From: Chryseobacterium lathyri
Lineage (GTDB): Bacteria; Bacteroidota; Bacteroidia; Flavobacteriales; Weeksellaceae
Length of the DNA: 64,000 nt
Assembly (NCBI RefSeq): GCF_030812195.1
Contig: NZ_JAUSSF010000001.1
Span: 682,001-746,000, forward strand
Direction of reading: 5' to 3'
Of this stretch, positions 45,106 through 53,691 are shown piece after piece (the stretch's first letter is position 1; every line of letters starts with the position of its first letter). Both the position numbers and the translations under genes were made by a program. The notes below the pieces were generated by a model. The model saw nothing but the letters and a program-made list of their open reading frames with translations. It searched no databases and had not been told where the DNA came from.

Positions 45106-45777
45106 ATGGAGGGATCAATATTTCATCAATTCAAAACAAGGAAATATGAATTATTGCTATTTGTATTAATCCAGCATTTATTTGTAGGCATCTTTTTATC
45201 TGACCTTAATTTTTACACCAGGATCATCTGGCCAATCAATATGCTATTGCTGGGGTTGGGCAGTATTTTTATTTTCACCGGTAAACACAGCTGGCGGCAC
45301 TGGTTCAGAAATCTTCACTTTATTGTGGTGCTTCTTTTGCCTATCGGAATTCCTTTTTTTAAAGAGGTAACATGGTATTTTACTTTTCTCAATATCAATT
45401 ATGTCATATTTTTTGCTTTTCTTTTTTTAGAATTACTGCGCTTTTTATTAAAACCGGGATATATCAACAGTGATATTATTTCGGCTTCTGCATGCGGCTA
45501 TTTTCTATTGATTGAAATTTCAACCTTCCTGCTGCAGACATTCGAATATTATAATCCCAATTCTTTTAAGGGAATTGACAGCTCCTCTCCTGCCAGTATT
45601 TTTATAGACCTGGTCTATTTCTGCTCTATCACTTTTACCAGCATCGGTTTTGGGGATATAACACCAGCCACGCACATAACCAAATTAATAACAGCCTTTA
45701 TTGGTATTGCAGGACAATTTTATACAGTAGTGCTGGTAGGAATTTTAATCAGCAAATTTTCATCAAAAAACAATTAA
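45106..45777 (+). CDS. Two-pore-helix K+ channel protein
   Basis: This 223-aa polytopic protein has four or more hydrophobic segments, then the pore loop TFTSIGFGDITPATH with the filter TSIGFGD near residues 183-189. This is the K+-channel family signature in GFG form. A last membrane helix (FIGIAGQFYTVVLVGILISKF) follows. There is no RCK/TrkA domain. The ATG at 45106 was preferred to a TTG at 45088 that overlaps the aldehyde dehydrogenase stop. The next gene, a bestrophin, begins 5 bp later. Confidence 0.85.
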   Translation: MEGSIFHQFKTRKYELLLFVLIQHLFVGIFLSDLNFYTRIIWPINMLLLGLGSIFIFTGKHSWRHWFRNLHFIVVLLLPIGIPFFKEVTWYFTFLNINYVIFFAFLFLELLRFLLKPGYINSDIISASACGYFLLIEISTFLLQTFEYYNPNSFKGIDSSSPASIFIDLVYFCSITFTSIGFGDITPATHITKLITAFIGIAGQFYTVVLVGILISKFSSKNN

Positions 45778-45782
45778 CTCAT

Positions 45783-46799
45783 ATGAATACCGGCTCTCAT
45801 TATAAGCTTTACCATTTCATTCCCTGGACAAGAGTGAAAATTTATAAAATGCTTTTACTAAGTATTGTTCCTACATGCCTGTTTTACTTTCTCGAATGGA
45901 AATGGCTAGCTATTCCGTGGGTTCCTGTAGCATTATTGGGAACAGCTACAGCATTCATTTCGGGGTTCAAAAACACCCAAACCTATAACCGAACCTGGGA
46001 GGCAAGACAGATCTATGGGGCAATTATCAACAATAGCAGGGCCTTTGGAATTGCAATCAGAGATTTTATAAGATCGGATGACAAAGCGGAGCAGGCCAAC
46101 TTACACAAGGAAATGATGTATCGTCATTTTGCATGGCTAACTGCCTTACGGTTTCAATTGAGGGAAGTAAAGGGTTGGGAAAATGTAAAAACAAAAAGCT
46201 ATAACCGCGAGTATCTTAAGTATTATAAAGTTCCGGAATGGGAAAGTTCATTAGATGAAGAACTGAAATTTTTTCTGACTGTAGAAGAGCTGGAGTACAT
46301 TTTATCAACAAAAAACAGAGCAACACAGATAATTGCCTTACAGTCCTCAAAATTGAAAAAAATGAATGAAGAATCCAAAATTTCAGACTTTAATTTCGTT
46401 GCCCTGGAGAACCATCTGAAAGAACTATATGATCAGCAGGGTAAATGTGAAAGAATCAAAAATTTCCCTTATCCACGCCAGTTTTCAAGCATTAATCTGT
46501 ATTTTACCAATTCTTTATGTTTTTTACTCCCTTTAGGTTTTATTGGAGAGTTTTCAAAAATGACAGAAAAATTCGGAGAAAATATTATTTGGCTGACCAT
46601 TCCTTTTAGCGTGCTGCTGGGATGGGTATTTTTAGTATTGGAACAGATAGGTGAAAGTACAGAAAACCCGTTTGAAGGCAATGCCAATGATATCCCGATA
46701 ACACAGATAAGCAGAAATATAGAAATAGATCTCCGTGAAATGCTGGGAGAAAAAGACCTGCCGGCTGGAATACAGCCTGTAAATAATATTATTTTATAA
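45783..46799 (+). CDS. Bestrophin family channel (UPF0187)
   Basis: This 338-aa bestrophin-type protein has the N-terminal membrane pair (about residues 20-60) and then the family signature FKNTQTYNRTWEARQIYGAIINNSRAFG. A long helical cytosolic part is followed by a second pair near 235-290 (FTNSLCFLLPLGFIG, VLLGWVFLVLEQIGESTENPFEGNANDIP). The EQIGxxxENPFxxxxNDxP motif is diagnostic. Bestrophins form pentameric ion channels. Algal members conduct bicarbonate, while a characterised bacterial one is cation-selective. The gene is directly followed, 14 bp later, by an LCIB-type carbonic anhydrase gene. Confidence 0.93.
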   Translation: MNTGSHYKLYHFIPWTRVKIYKMLLLSIVPTCLFYFLEWKWLAIPWVPVALLGTATAFISGFKNTQTYNRTWEARQIYGAIINNSRAFGIAIRDFIRSDDKAEQANLHKEMMYRHFAWLTALRFQLREVKGWENVKTKSYNREYLKYYKVPEWESSLDEELKFFLTVEELEYILSTKNRATQIIALQSSKLKKMNEESKISDFNFVALENHLKELYDQQGKCERIKNFPYPRQFSSINLYFTNSLCFLLPLGFIGEFSKMTEKFGENIIWLTIPFSVLLGWVFLVLEQIGESTENPFEGNANDIPITQISRNIEIDLREMLGEKDLPAGIQPVNNIIL

Positions 46800-46813
46800 A
46801 ACAATTATAATAA

Positions 46814-47557
46814 ATGAACACTCAACATTTAGAAACAGTACACCAGTGGTACCCTGCTGCCAAAACTACGGAAGACACTGTAAACAGATTATTAGATGTC
46901 ATCGAAGAAAATTTAGGACTCAAGCCCAACCAGTTAATGCACGCAGACAGCATGTGCTGTGATGATGTAAATGCCATTCAGTATCCTCCAAGAGCTTATG
47001 AAATGCTGGGACCTTTTCATATGGGAGGACTTAACGGTTTTCCTTTTGCAGGGATTACAGGAATGAACGCTTTTGCCCATCATGTTCCTGAAGATGGAGC
47101 AGTAATCATATTTTATGCTCCGCACATTGGCATTACCAAAGATGGAAGCTTGGGTGAGATAAGCAGAATAGGCCAGACTGGTCATTCACCCTGCTGCGGT
47201 GCGGCAAAAGGGGCTTTAGGAAAACTCGTGGCAGGACAGATTGTGGAAGGCAACATTACATCATTAGATTTTCAGATGAATACCATTGAACAGATCTTTC
47301 TGCATCATAAAAACAGGATCTTAGATGCTGAAAATCAAATTTTCGAAGCTACTGAAGTGATGTATGAAGCTATTGATGACAGAATAGAAGTTTTAGTAAA
47401 ACAGACCAATTATCCCTGTAAATATGTAATTTTAGTTGGAGCAGTCTTTATTAACGGCGACCGGGACATGGGTTCTTTCTGTCAGTATAAGAAATTTGAT
47501 TGTATCGACCTCGAATCTAATGAAAGAAAAAGTCTGATGAAAGAATATTACGGATAA
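46814..47557 (+). CDS. LCIB-family beta-type carbonic anhydrase-like protein
   Basis: This 247-aa soluble protein resembles the limiting-CO2-inducible protein B/C family of algae, a beta-carbonic-anhydrase group with a Cys-His-Cys zinc site. Aligned landmarks are MCCDDV (Cys48, Asp50), the GLNGFPFAGITGMNAFAHHVP stretch with His89 near the usual zinc ligand, PHIGITKDGSLGEISRIGQ and the SPCCGA motif with Cys128. The match is from memory of the family, not a search. It ends the operon that also encodes the bestrophin and K+ channel. Algal LCIB works together with bestrophin-like proteins in bicarbonate handling, so a joint CO2/bicarbonate role is a plausible inference. Confidence 0.8.
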   Translation: MNTQHLETVHQWYPAAKTTEDTVNRLLDVIEENLGLKPNQLMHADSMCCDDVNAIQYPPRAYEMLGPFHMGGLNGFPFAGITGMNAFAHHVPEDGAVIIFYAPHIGITKDGSLGEISRIGQTGHSPCCGAAKGALGKLVAGQIVEGNITSLDFQMNTIEQIFLHHKNRILDAENQIFEATEVMYEAIDDRIEVLVKQTNYPCKYVILVGAVFINGDRDMGSFCQYKKFDCIDLESNERKSLMKEYYG

Positions 47558-47587
47558 AAAAATCTTCTTCGAACAAATATTTAAAGA

Positions 47588-47616
47588 AAAAAGGAATCGT
47601 AATTGATTCCTTTTTC
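47588..47616 (+). terminator. Terminator closing the bestrophin/LCIB operon
   Basis: AAAAAGGAATC (47588-47598) and GATTCCTTTTT (47605-47615) pair around GTAATT. Its A and T flanks let it serve both strands. The convergent gene ends at 47673. Confidence 0.92.
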
Positions 47617-47672
47617 TATAATTTTCATCTTATTTTTCATAAAGAGTCTTCATTTAAGAAGGTCTTTTTATT

Positions 47673-48200
47673 TCAGGGTTTCCAAAACGTCCATACTGTA
47701 CCGTTATATACTGCTAGCTGTTTCTTTACAGTATCATAAGCCAACATTCCGGCACTTGGGTTGATAATATTTAAATGAGGGCTTGCTACTTTAGGCAGTA
47801 TCATGGCTTTATCTGCATCAGCGAGTACCAGGATTCCTTTTGTGGTATCTGTTCCTCCTGCAGTGGTACTGATACAAACCTTAGCTCCCGGCTGCTCTTC
47901 CCTGTCAGTATCCTGAATACTCAGATCTGCGGTTCCTGATGAATCTATGCTCAGATCAAACCATGTGTTGGTATCTTTTAAGTATTTTACTTTATGATCT
48001 GCTGTATCAAAAAGGACAGTCCCATTTTCGGTAATTCCGGTTTTATCCGTAACATAGGGAAGAAGAAGACCTTTATTTTCGTTGTTTCCAAACTCTAAAG
48101 AAACCGAACCGTTGCTTACGCTTTCTGTGCTTATTCCTATTTGTGCCTGTAAAGAAACAGTCATTAAAAAACTGCTTATTACAATTATATTTTTAATCAT
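47673..48200 (-). CDS. Secreted protein of the same style as the repetitive neighbour
   Basis: This 175-aa exported protein has a signal peptide ending SLQAQ. It then has IGISTESVSNGSVSLEFGNNENKGLLLPYV and ends AGMLAYDTVKKQLAVYNGTVWTFW. The AGMLAYDTxKKxLxVY style ending also appears at the C-terminus of the large upstream protein (EGMLVYDTTNKCLKMYTS), so the two are probably co-functional surface proteins. The family function is unknown. It lies 73 bp after the large protein gene, with a weak GCCTGAAT/ATTCAGGC hairpin between them. Confidence 0.7.
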   Translation of the reverse strand: MIKNIIVISSFLMTVSLQAQIGISTESVSNGSVSLEFGNNENKGLLLPYVTDKTGITENGTVLFDTADHKVKYLKDTNTWFDLSIDSSGTADLSIQDTDREEQPGAKVCISTTAGGTDTTKGILVLADADKAMILPKVASPHLNIINPSAGMLAYDTVKKQLAVYNGTVWTFWKP

Positions 48201-48229
48201 TTTAATTTAAGTTTAATGAAAGAACAAGA

Positions 48230-48258
48230 GCCTGAATATTGAATGACATCATTCAGGC
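48230..48258 (-). terminator. Weak hairpin between the large repetitive protein gene and the 175-aa gene
   Basis: GCCTGAAT (48230-48237) and ATTCAGGC (48251-48258) pair. On the minus strand only CTCTTGTTC follows, so termination would be partial at best. Confidence 0.45.
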
Positions 48259-48273
48259 CCTCAGAAATTATTA

Positions 48274-51200
48274 TTAATCAGGGCAGGTTTGTGTACTGAC
48301 ACAAAACCAGGCTAATGCATCTCCGTTCTGGGAGGTATACATTTTAAGACATTTATTGGTGGTATCGTACACCAGCATTCCTTCCACAAAATCAGCAGCC
48401 GGAATTCCTACCGGATTTCCTGAAGTGTTAAAAGGCATTCTGTTCACAACAAAACCTTTCGTTCTGGCTTCCAGAACCAGCCACGCGCCATTTCGGACTG
48501 CCGGCCAGTTATCTGAGTTCTGAATCCCAGCTCTTGTTAATGAACTGATTCCTACCTTACTGATCAATGCCGGATTTTCTGCTGTAGCAATGGCTCCAGG
48601 CTTGTAGCAAACAGCATTTTCAAGCGTTCCAAATGTGATATAACGTTTTGTGTTTTCTGTATTAAAATCATGATTAAAAACCCATTTACCTGCTGTTTTT
48701 GTACCTTGAACTAATATTCTGTTAACGGTGAAATTAGCATCATCAGCTATTATCATATAAGCTACGTTCGGGTTATAAAACTGACTTTCATAAGCTGACA
48801 GATCAGCCTGAAAATATACAGTATCCATAGTTCCTGTTCTCTGTAAAAGCCACTCTCTCTGGATAATTTTAGCATTGCCATTTCCCAGATTAACCGTCTG
48901 CATAGGAAGTGCAACAATATTATTATCTCCTGCAATTAAAAACTCCTGGTCATCAGAAATAGCTGTTCTTGATGCCGCAAGATTTTCCGATACGAAGTCA
49001 TTATCAGTTGCTATGGTGAGTATGGTTCCACTGTTCACACTGTTTGATACTTTTTGATGCAATGCTGAGATATCATCACGCCCGATCCCAAAAATATTGT
49101 TATTAAAGGATGCATTTTCTCCTCCGTTCCATACCACTGATTCTGTTGAAGACAAATAGTGGTTTGTAGCTGTACGTCCCAAAGTAAGGCCATATTTAAT
49201 GGCCAGATAGGAATCCACCCTTCTTCTTTCTGTTTCTGTCAAACTACCTGCTCCATAAATAATAGTCTCTCCAATACTTCCTCTAAAACTATCATTATCA
49301 CTTCCATTACCTGAAAATATAGTGGACCCAAAGGCATGCCCTCCGTTCAAATATCCCATAGCATGGTGGGCACCGACTACCCCATTAGCCACTCCATTAA
49401 GACCCTTTGAAACCTCTGTATTAGTAAATCTATGATACATAATACTAGGAATGGTGGTTGAAAAATTAATATTTCCCGGATTTGCCAGGTATCTACCTGC
49501 ATAAGCAGCGTCTACCCTTTCAATCTCATCGGGGTTGGGGTTAAATCTTTTATTAATTCCAATTCCATCCCAATATGCGATATTGCCGGATTGGTTTGCA
49601 TTATTAACTAATGAGCTGAAAATCCTTGTATTAGTACTTCCGGGAAGAAGCCCTTCTTTAGTAAAGGTAAAAATATCGTATTCTAGTTCTGAAACCGTAC
49701 GTACATTAGTGTTTCCCAAACTCTGATTAGTTGCAGTGAAATTGATTCCAGGATTAAAATTGAAGTAATTGGCTGCACCAGTTACATACTTCGGAAATGG
49801 ATTTGTCCCCAATTGAGAAGAAACTGTTCCGGAAAAAAAATCTTTCCAGGAAGTAACTTCTGTGCCTGCACCGTTATTGGCAGCATCTTTATCTGCCCTG
49901 TACCAATAGCTTAATGAATTAGCTACCCCGCCAGGTGCATAAGCATAACCGCCAAATGTAAAGTAATCTCCATTATTAAAAGTGATTACTGCTGTATTAT
50001 AAACCGTTCCGTTTACAGTCACTTCAGAAGTCATTGGAACAAATTCATCGGATGTATCAAAAGTTGGATCCGTAGAACGGATTAAATGTAAATTTGAGAT
50101 CTTTTTTGGCCAAGCGACAATTACATTACCCGTATTTCCGATATTCTGAACTTTCCATATAGAAGCAAATCTATAATTAACCTGTGCTGCAGGATTTGAC
50201 AACGCTACTGATAAGGATTGTCTTAATCCGTTATCTCCTGTCATAAGAAACTGGCCGTTCGTAAGACTGTTCGTATTAGCTGAATTCATATTAAATAATG
50301 AACTTCCGGCTCCGATAATTAATTTCTGATCTTCATTAGCACTTTTCGATTGCTTTTGATATAAAGCACCTGCATCATCACGGGCTATTCCGAAGACATT
50401 GTTGTGATATGTACTATTTGCTGTACCATTCCAGACATTAACACTTGTTGATGATAGATAATCAAATGTACCGGAATCAACTCCGCCTGTACGTAACGTA
50501 AGACCGTATTTAATGCCTAAATAACTATTAATTCTTTGGTTTTCATTCCCTGATTTTGGGTTTGTATAGGCAATAACTTCGGGAACCAGCCCTCTCCATG
50601 GCTGGCTTGCTCCTGTAATGCCGTCACTTCCAACAACAAAATTTCCTGCTGCGGAACTTTGATTTCCCCCCGTACGGGCAGCAAATCCGTTAAACTCAAT
50701 ACGAGCTGTACCAGCAACGGCATGTTGCCAGTGTCCTGACATTAGATAAGACTTTGACATGGTCATCGCAGGATTACTAGCACTCCCGTATAAACTGGTA
50801 TACATCATAAAAGTGGCGTTTGGATAAGCTCCAAGGTGGGGATTATCTCCTGCTGTCCCTACTCCAATTAAAGTATTGGCTCCCGAATTTGTTTCAAGAG
50901 AGGCTACCGAATACAGCGATAAACTGTTATTCACTCCGCGGTTTGCTACCTGATTGTTACCCATCACCTTATTATCAAAGTTAACAGCCGGGTTAAAGTT
51001 AAATTTATCCGCGCTATTTGCTAAAACAGGCTGTAAGCCGGCTGTACTTTGTGTAAGATGATAATCATTTCCCGATTTATCTGACCATAAAGAAGGAGCA
51101 AAACCATCATCTGCTTTTACCCATAATCCTAAATCTGCCACTACCCCGCCCGGAGACTGTGCATAACCGGCCAATGTAAAATAATCTCCATCATTAAACG

Positions 51201-51816
51201 TAACCACAGCTGTATTATAAACTGTTCCATTAACAGTCACTTCGCCAGTCATCGGAATAAAATCATCCGATGTGTCAAATGTTTCATTTGTAGAACGTAC
51301 TAAATTTAAATTTACAATTCCCTTAGGCCATGCTACAATTACAGTACCTGTGTTTCCTGTATTCCGGACCTTCCATACAGAAGCGAATCTATAGTTGATT
51401 TCCCCTCCTGCTGCACCGGGATAGAGTAAGGAAACGGATAAAGACTGTTTTAATCCGTTATCTCCTGTCACCAGAAACTGGCCGTTCGTAAGACTGTTCG
51501 TATTAGCTGAATTCATATTAAATAATGAACTTCCGGCTCCGATAATTAATTTCTGATTTTCATTAATGCTTTTTGATTGCTTTTGATATAAAGCGCCTGC
51601 ATCATCACGGCCTATTCCTAAAATATTGTTGTGATAGGCACTATTCGCTGCGCCATTCCAAATATTAGCACCTGTTGACGAAAGATAATCAAATGTACCG
51701 GAATCAACTCCGCCTGTACGAAGTGTAAGGCCATACTTAATTCCCAAATAGCTGCTGATTCTTTGGTTTTCGTTTCCTGATTTTGGGCTTGTATAGACAA
51801 TAACCTCAGGAACCAA
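48274..51816 (-). CDS. Large repetitive surface protein, 3' part of a frameshifted gene
   Basis: This frame is 1180 codons and continues the gene that starts at 52445. It contains the end of repeat A, all of repeat B and a diverged third unit. Each unit has a concanavalin/LamG-like part (GLWVKADDGFAPSLWSDKSGNDYHLTQS or similar) and a DUF8202-like part (VPEVIVYTSPKSGNENQRISSYLGIKYGLTL). The C-terminus (EGMLVYDTTNKCLKMY, then ending CVSTQTCPD) is not a T9SS sorting domain. It has no signal peptide in its own frame. The apparent Met start at 51816 lies inside the repeat and is not credible, because the frame only becomes continuous with the 5' part if one base is restored near 51889-51892. Confidence 0.7.
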   Translation of the reverse strand: MVPEVIVYTSPKSGNENQRISSYLGIKYGLTLRTGGVDSGTFDYLSSTGANIWNGAANSAYHNNILGIGRDDAGALYQKQSKSINENQKLIIGAGSSLFNMNSANTNSLTNGQFLVTGDNGLKQSLSVSLLYPGAAGGEINYRFASVWKVRNTGNTGTVIVAWPKGIVNLNLVRSTNETFDTSDDFIPMTGEVTVNGTVYNTAVVTFNDGDYFTLAGYAQSPGGVVADLGLWVKADDGFAPSLWSDKSGNDYHLTQSTAGLQPVLANSADKFNFNPAVNFDNKVMGNNQVANRGVNNSLSLYSVASLETNSGANTLIGVGTAGDNPHLGAYPNATFMMYTSLYGSASNPAMTMSKSYLMSGHWQHAVAGTARIEFNGFAARTGGNQSSAAGNFVVGSDGITGASQPWRGLVPEVIAYTNPKSGNENQRINSYLGIKYGLTLRTGGVDSGTFDYLSSTSVNVWNGTANSTYHNNVFGIARDDAGALYQKQSKSANEDQKLIIGAGSSLFNMNSANTNSLTNGQFLMTGDNGLRQSLSVALSNPAAQVNYRFASIWKVQNIGNTGNVIVAWPKKISNLHLIRSTDPTFDTSDEFVPMTSEVTVNGTVYNTAVITFNNGDYFTFGGYAYAPGGVANSLSYWYRADKDAANNGAGTEVTSWKDFFSGTVSSQLGTNPFPKYVTGAANYFNFNPGINFTATNQSLGNTNVRTVSELEYDIFTFTKEGLLPGSTNTRIFSSLVNNANQSGNIAYWDGIGINKRFNPNPDEIERVDAAYAGRYLANPGNINFSTTIPSIMYHRFTNTEVSKGLNGVANGVVGAHHAMGYLNGGHAFGSTIFSGNGSDNDSFRGSIGETIIYGAGSLTETERRRVDSYLAIKYGLTLGRTATNHYLSSTESVVWNGGENASFNNNIFGIGRDDISALHQKVSNSVNSGTILTIATDNDFVSENLAASRTAISDDQEFLIAGDNNIVALPMQTVNLGNGNAKIIQREWLLQRTGTMDTVYFQADLSAYESQFYNPNVAYMIIADDANFTVNRILVQGTKTAGKWVFNHDFNTENTKRYITFGTLENAVCYKPGAIATAENPALISKVGISSLTRAGIQNSDNWPAVRNGAWLVLEARTKGFVVNRMPFNTSGNPVGIPAADFVEGMLVYDTTNKCLKMYTSQNGDALAWFCVSTQTCPD
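49933..51150 (-). repeat. Repeat unit B of the large surface protein gene
   Basis: This second copy of a unit of about 1.22 kb is nearly identical over long blocks to unit A (for example 50254-50340 against 51481-51567). It is 1218 bp long against 1226 for unit A, with a small in-frame length difference near 50195 versus 51410. Confidence 0.8.
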
Positions 51817-52376
51817 TCCTCTCCATGGCTGGTTAATGGAATTAATAAAGTCATTCCCGACAACAAAATTCCCTGCTGCGGAACTTTGATTCCCCCTGTC
51901 CGGGCAGTAAATCCATTAAGCTCCAGGCGGCCTGTACCTGCTGTTGCATGCTGCCAGTGTCCTGACATTAGATAAGACTTTGACATGGCCATAGCAGGGT
52001 TGTCAGCACTTCCGTATAAACTGGTATACATCATAAAAGTGGCGTTTGGATAAGCTCCAAAGTGCGGATTATCTCCGTTTGCTCCGATCCCTATCAAAGT
52101 ATTGGCTCCCGAATTTGTTTCAAGAGAGGCTACCGAATACAGCGACAAGCTATTATTCACCCCACGGTTTGCAATCTGATTATTCCCCATTGCTTTATTA
52201 TTAAAATCAACAGCCGGATTAAAATTAAATTTATCCGGTGCATTTGTTAAAGCAGGTTGTAATGTTGTAGTACTTTGGGTAAGATGGTAGTTGTTGCCTG
52301 ATTTATCTGCCCATGATGATGGGGTAAAGCCATCATCTGCCTTTACCCATAATCCCAAATCTGCATTGACCCCGCC
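51151..52376 (-). repeat. Repeat unit A of the large surface protein gene
   Basis: This first copy is offset from unit B by 1227 bp at 51481 and by 1226 bp at 52027. The change of one base in the offset pinpoints a one-nucleotide deletion between those points, near 51890. Confidence 0.8.
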
Positions 52377-52445
52377 AGGAGATTGTCCGTAAGCTGAGAC
52401 CGTACAAATAACTGAGACGACAAGAAATAGTTTAAATTTTCTCAT
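51618..52445 (-). CDS. Large repetitive surface protein, 5' part before the frameshift
   Basis: The gene begins at 52445 with signal peptide MRKFKLFLVVSVICTVSAYGQ and enters repeat A (GGVNADLGLWVKADDGFTPSSWADKSGNNYHLTQS). It reads TARTGG and then leaves the frame. Unit B has TARTGGNQSSAAGN at the same place. The codons after TARTGG (IKVPQQGILLSG) are a shifted reading of the same sequence. In plus orientation unit A has GATTCCCCCT where unit B has GATTTCCCCCC, so one T is missing in a homopolymer-rich tract. The translated tail to 51618 is therefore an artefact. The intact gene would span 52445 to 48274, about 1390 codons. Confidence 0.75.
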   Translation of the reverse strand: MRKFKLFLVVSVICTVSAYGQSPGGVNADLGLWVKADDGFTPSSWADKSGNNYHLTQSTTTLQPALTNAPDKFNFNPAVDFNNKAMGNNQIANRGVNNSLSLYSVASLETNSGANTLIGIGANGDNPHFGAYPNATFMMYTSLYGSADNPAMAMSKSYLMSGHWQHATAGTGRLELNGFTARTGGIKVPQQGILLSGMTLLIPLTSHGEDWFLRLLSIQAQNQETKTKESAAIWELSMALHFVQAELIPVHLIIFRQQVLIFGMAQRIVPITTIF

Positions 52446-52755
52446 TTATTTAGTGTTATAAAAATTGTTATTGTTGAAATTGTTCTCAACATTTTGGGAT
52501 ACCCCAAGAGTATACTGATAGAATCCAGCAGTATTCTCTTATATAGAGACATTTGTGTATTAAACTTTATAGAAAATAAAATAGCCGGATGTATCTGTTT
52601 TTACCATATCAGCCACATCCATTTTTTATCAGTGCAATGTTAATTACAAACATTGTAGAGGGCAAAAAAAGAGCTACTCACATATACTTCTTTGCCTACT
52701 TATATTTACTAAAAATCATTTTTATTTAAAAATCAACATGTTAAATACAATCAAA
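52446..52755 (-). promoter_or_regulatory. 310-bp leader region of the large protein gene with three hairpins
   Basis: Three short stems are consecutive upstream of the start: GTTGA/TCAAC (52473-52490), TTGGG/CCCAA (52494-52507) and AGAGTATACTG/CAGTATTCTCT (52507-52539, one mismatch). They suggest a structured 5' leader or regulator site. The remainder is AT-rich without a gene. No exact TAnnTTTG was located on the minus strand. Confidence 0.45.
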
Positions 52756-53691
52756 TTAAAATGTAACAATCATATATGAATTGAGGTCTGTTTCAGAAGA
52801 CAGCTTGAGCTTCTTCCGTATTCTGTATTTTTTATTTTCGACAGCGCGGACAGTGGTATTGGTAGCAACTGCCATATCTTTTGTGTTTAGGTTTAGTTTT
52901 AATAAAGCACAGATCTCCAATTCTGAGGCAACAAGATTGGGACAGGATTCTAAAATTTTCTCGAAATAATCCGGAAACTGAGATTTAAAATAGGTGATAA
53001 ATAAAGAGTTCCTACTCATGGCAAGTTCATACAGAGTGTCAGAAAAATTTATTTTATCTGTCTTTTTAATCAGATCATTCATTTTCTCTTTTTCAAGATA
53101 ATATTTAATGATCATTTTTTCCTTTCTGTGAATAAAATACATGCCGACAAACGTACAGAAAGCAATCTCCATTACCTTATAAACCCGAACGTACCATTGT
53201 TTTTCAGGGGAAAGGTTCTGCTGTAAAAAAGTGAGTACAGAATAATCCGTAATAATGTTTACTAAAAAAAACAGTATATATAGCCCCAAAAGCATAAATA
53301 CGATGGCTCTGTCTTTATCATAATCAAAAAAAAATGCTACGGCAATTGATAATGATATATAACTTAAATAGTTCATCACTTCTCTTCCACTTACTGTATC
53401 ACAATAAAAAATAACAATCCCCAAAAACATAAAAAGCAACATGAGTAAGTGTTTGTTGAAGCGCAACCTGTCCGGCCATAAAATTGTGCAGAGCATGAAC
53501 AAAGCCATTCCCAAAAATATTGCGGCATAAATAGCTTCCTCAAGAAAAATAAGGTTCAATAAAAAATTACTGATCAAAATAAAAACAAGAACAATCGTAT
53601 AAACATCAAATAAAATACTTTTCTCATATTCGATTTCATCTTTCGCCTGCTGCCTTTTTCCCGTTAAATGGGAAGAAAAAAATTTAAACAT
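52756..53691 (-). CDS. Membrane-anchored LuxR-type regulator
   Basis: This 311-aa protein has about six hydrophobic segments (roughly residues 28-165, then 176-195). A coiled linker follows (HRKEKMIIKYYLEKEKMNDLIKK). A C-terminal LuxR-type helix-turn-helix (about 245-300) reads LVASELEICALLKLNLNTKDMAVATNTTVRAVENKKYRIRKKL. Membrane sensor-type regulators of this build occur in Bacteroidetes. It is upstream of the repetitive protein gene on the same strand, so it may control it. A signal ligand cannot be told. Confidence 0.8.
   Translation of the reverse strand: MFKFFSSHLTGKRQQAKDEIEYEKSILFDVYTIVLVFILISNFLLNLIFLEEAIYAAIFLGMALFMLCTILWPDRLRFNKHLLMLLFMFLGIVIFYCDTVSGREVMNYLSYISLSIAVAFFFDYDKDRAIVFMLLGLYILFFLVNIITDYSVLTFLQQNLSPEKQWYVRVYKVMEIAFCTFVGMYFIHRKEKMIIKYYLEKEKMNDLIKKTDKINFSDTLYELAMSRNSLFITYFKSQFPDYFEKILESCPNLVASELEICALLKLNLNTKDMAVATNTTVRAVENKKYRIRKKLKLSSETDLNSYMIVTF

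Noticed and set aside
48274..52445. Repeats as a CRISPR array or insertion sequence
   Set aside because: The repeats are 1.2 kb, protein coding and in frame. There are no spacers, no transposase and no terminal inverted repeats.
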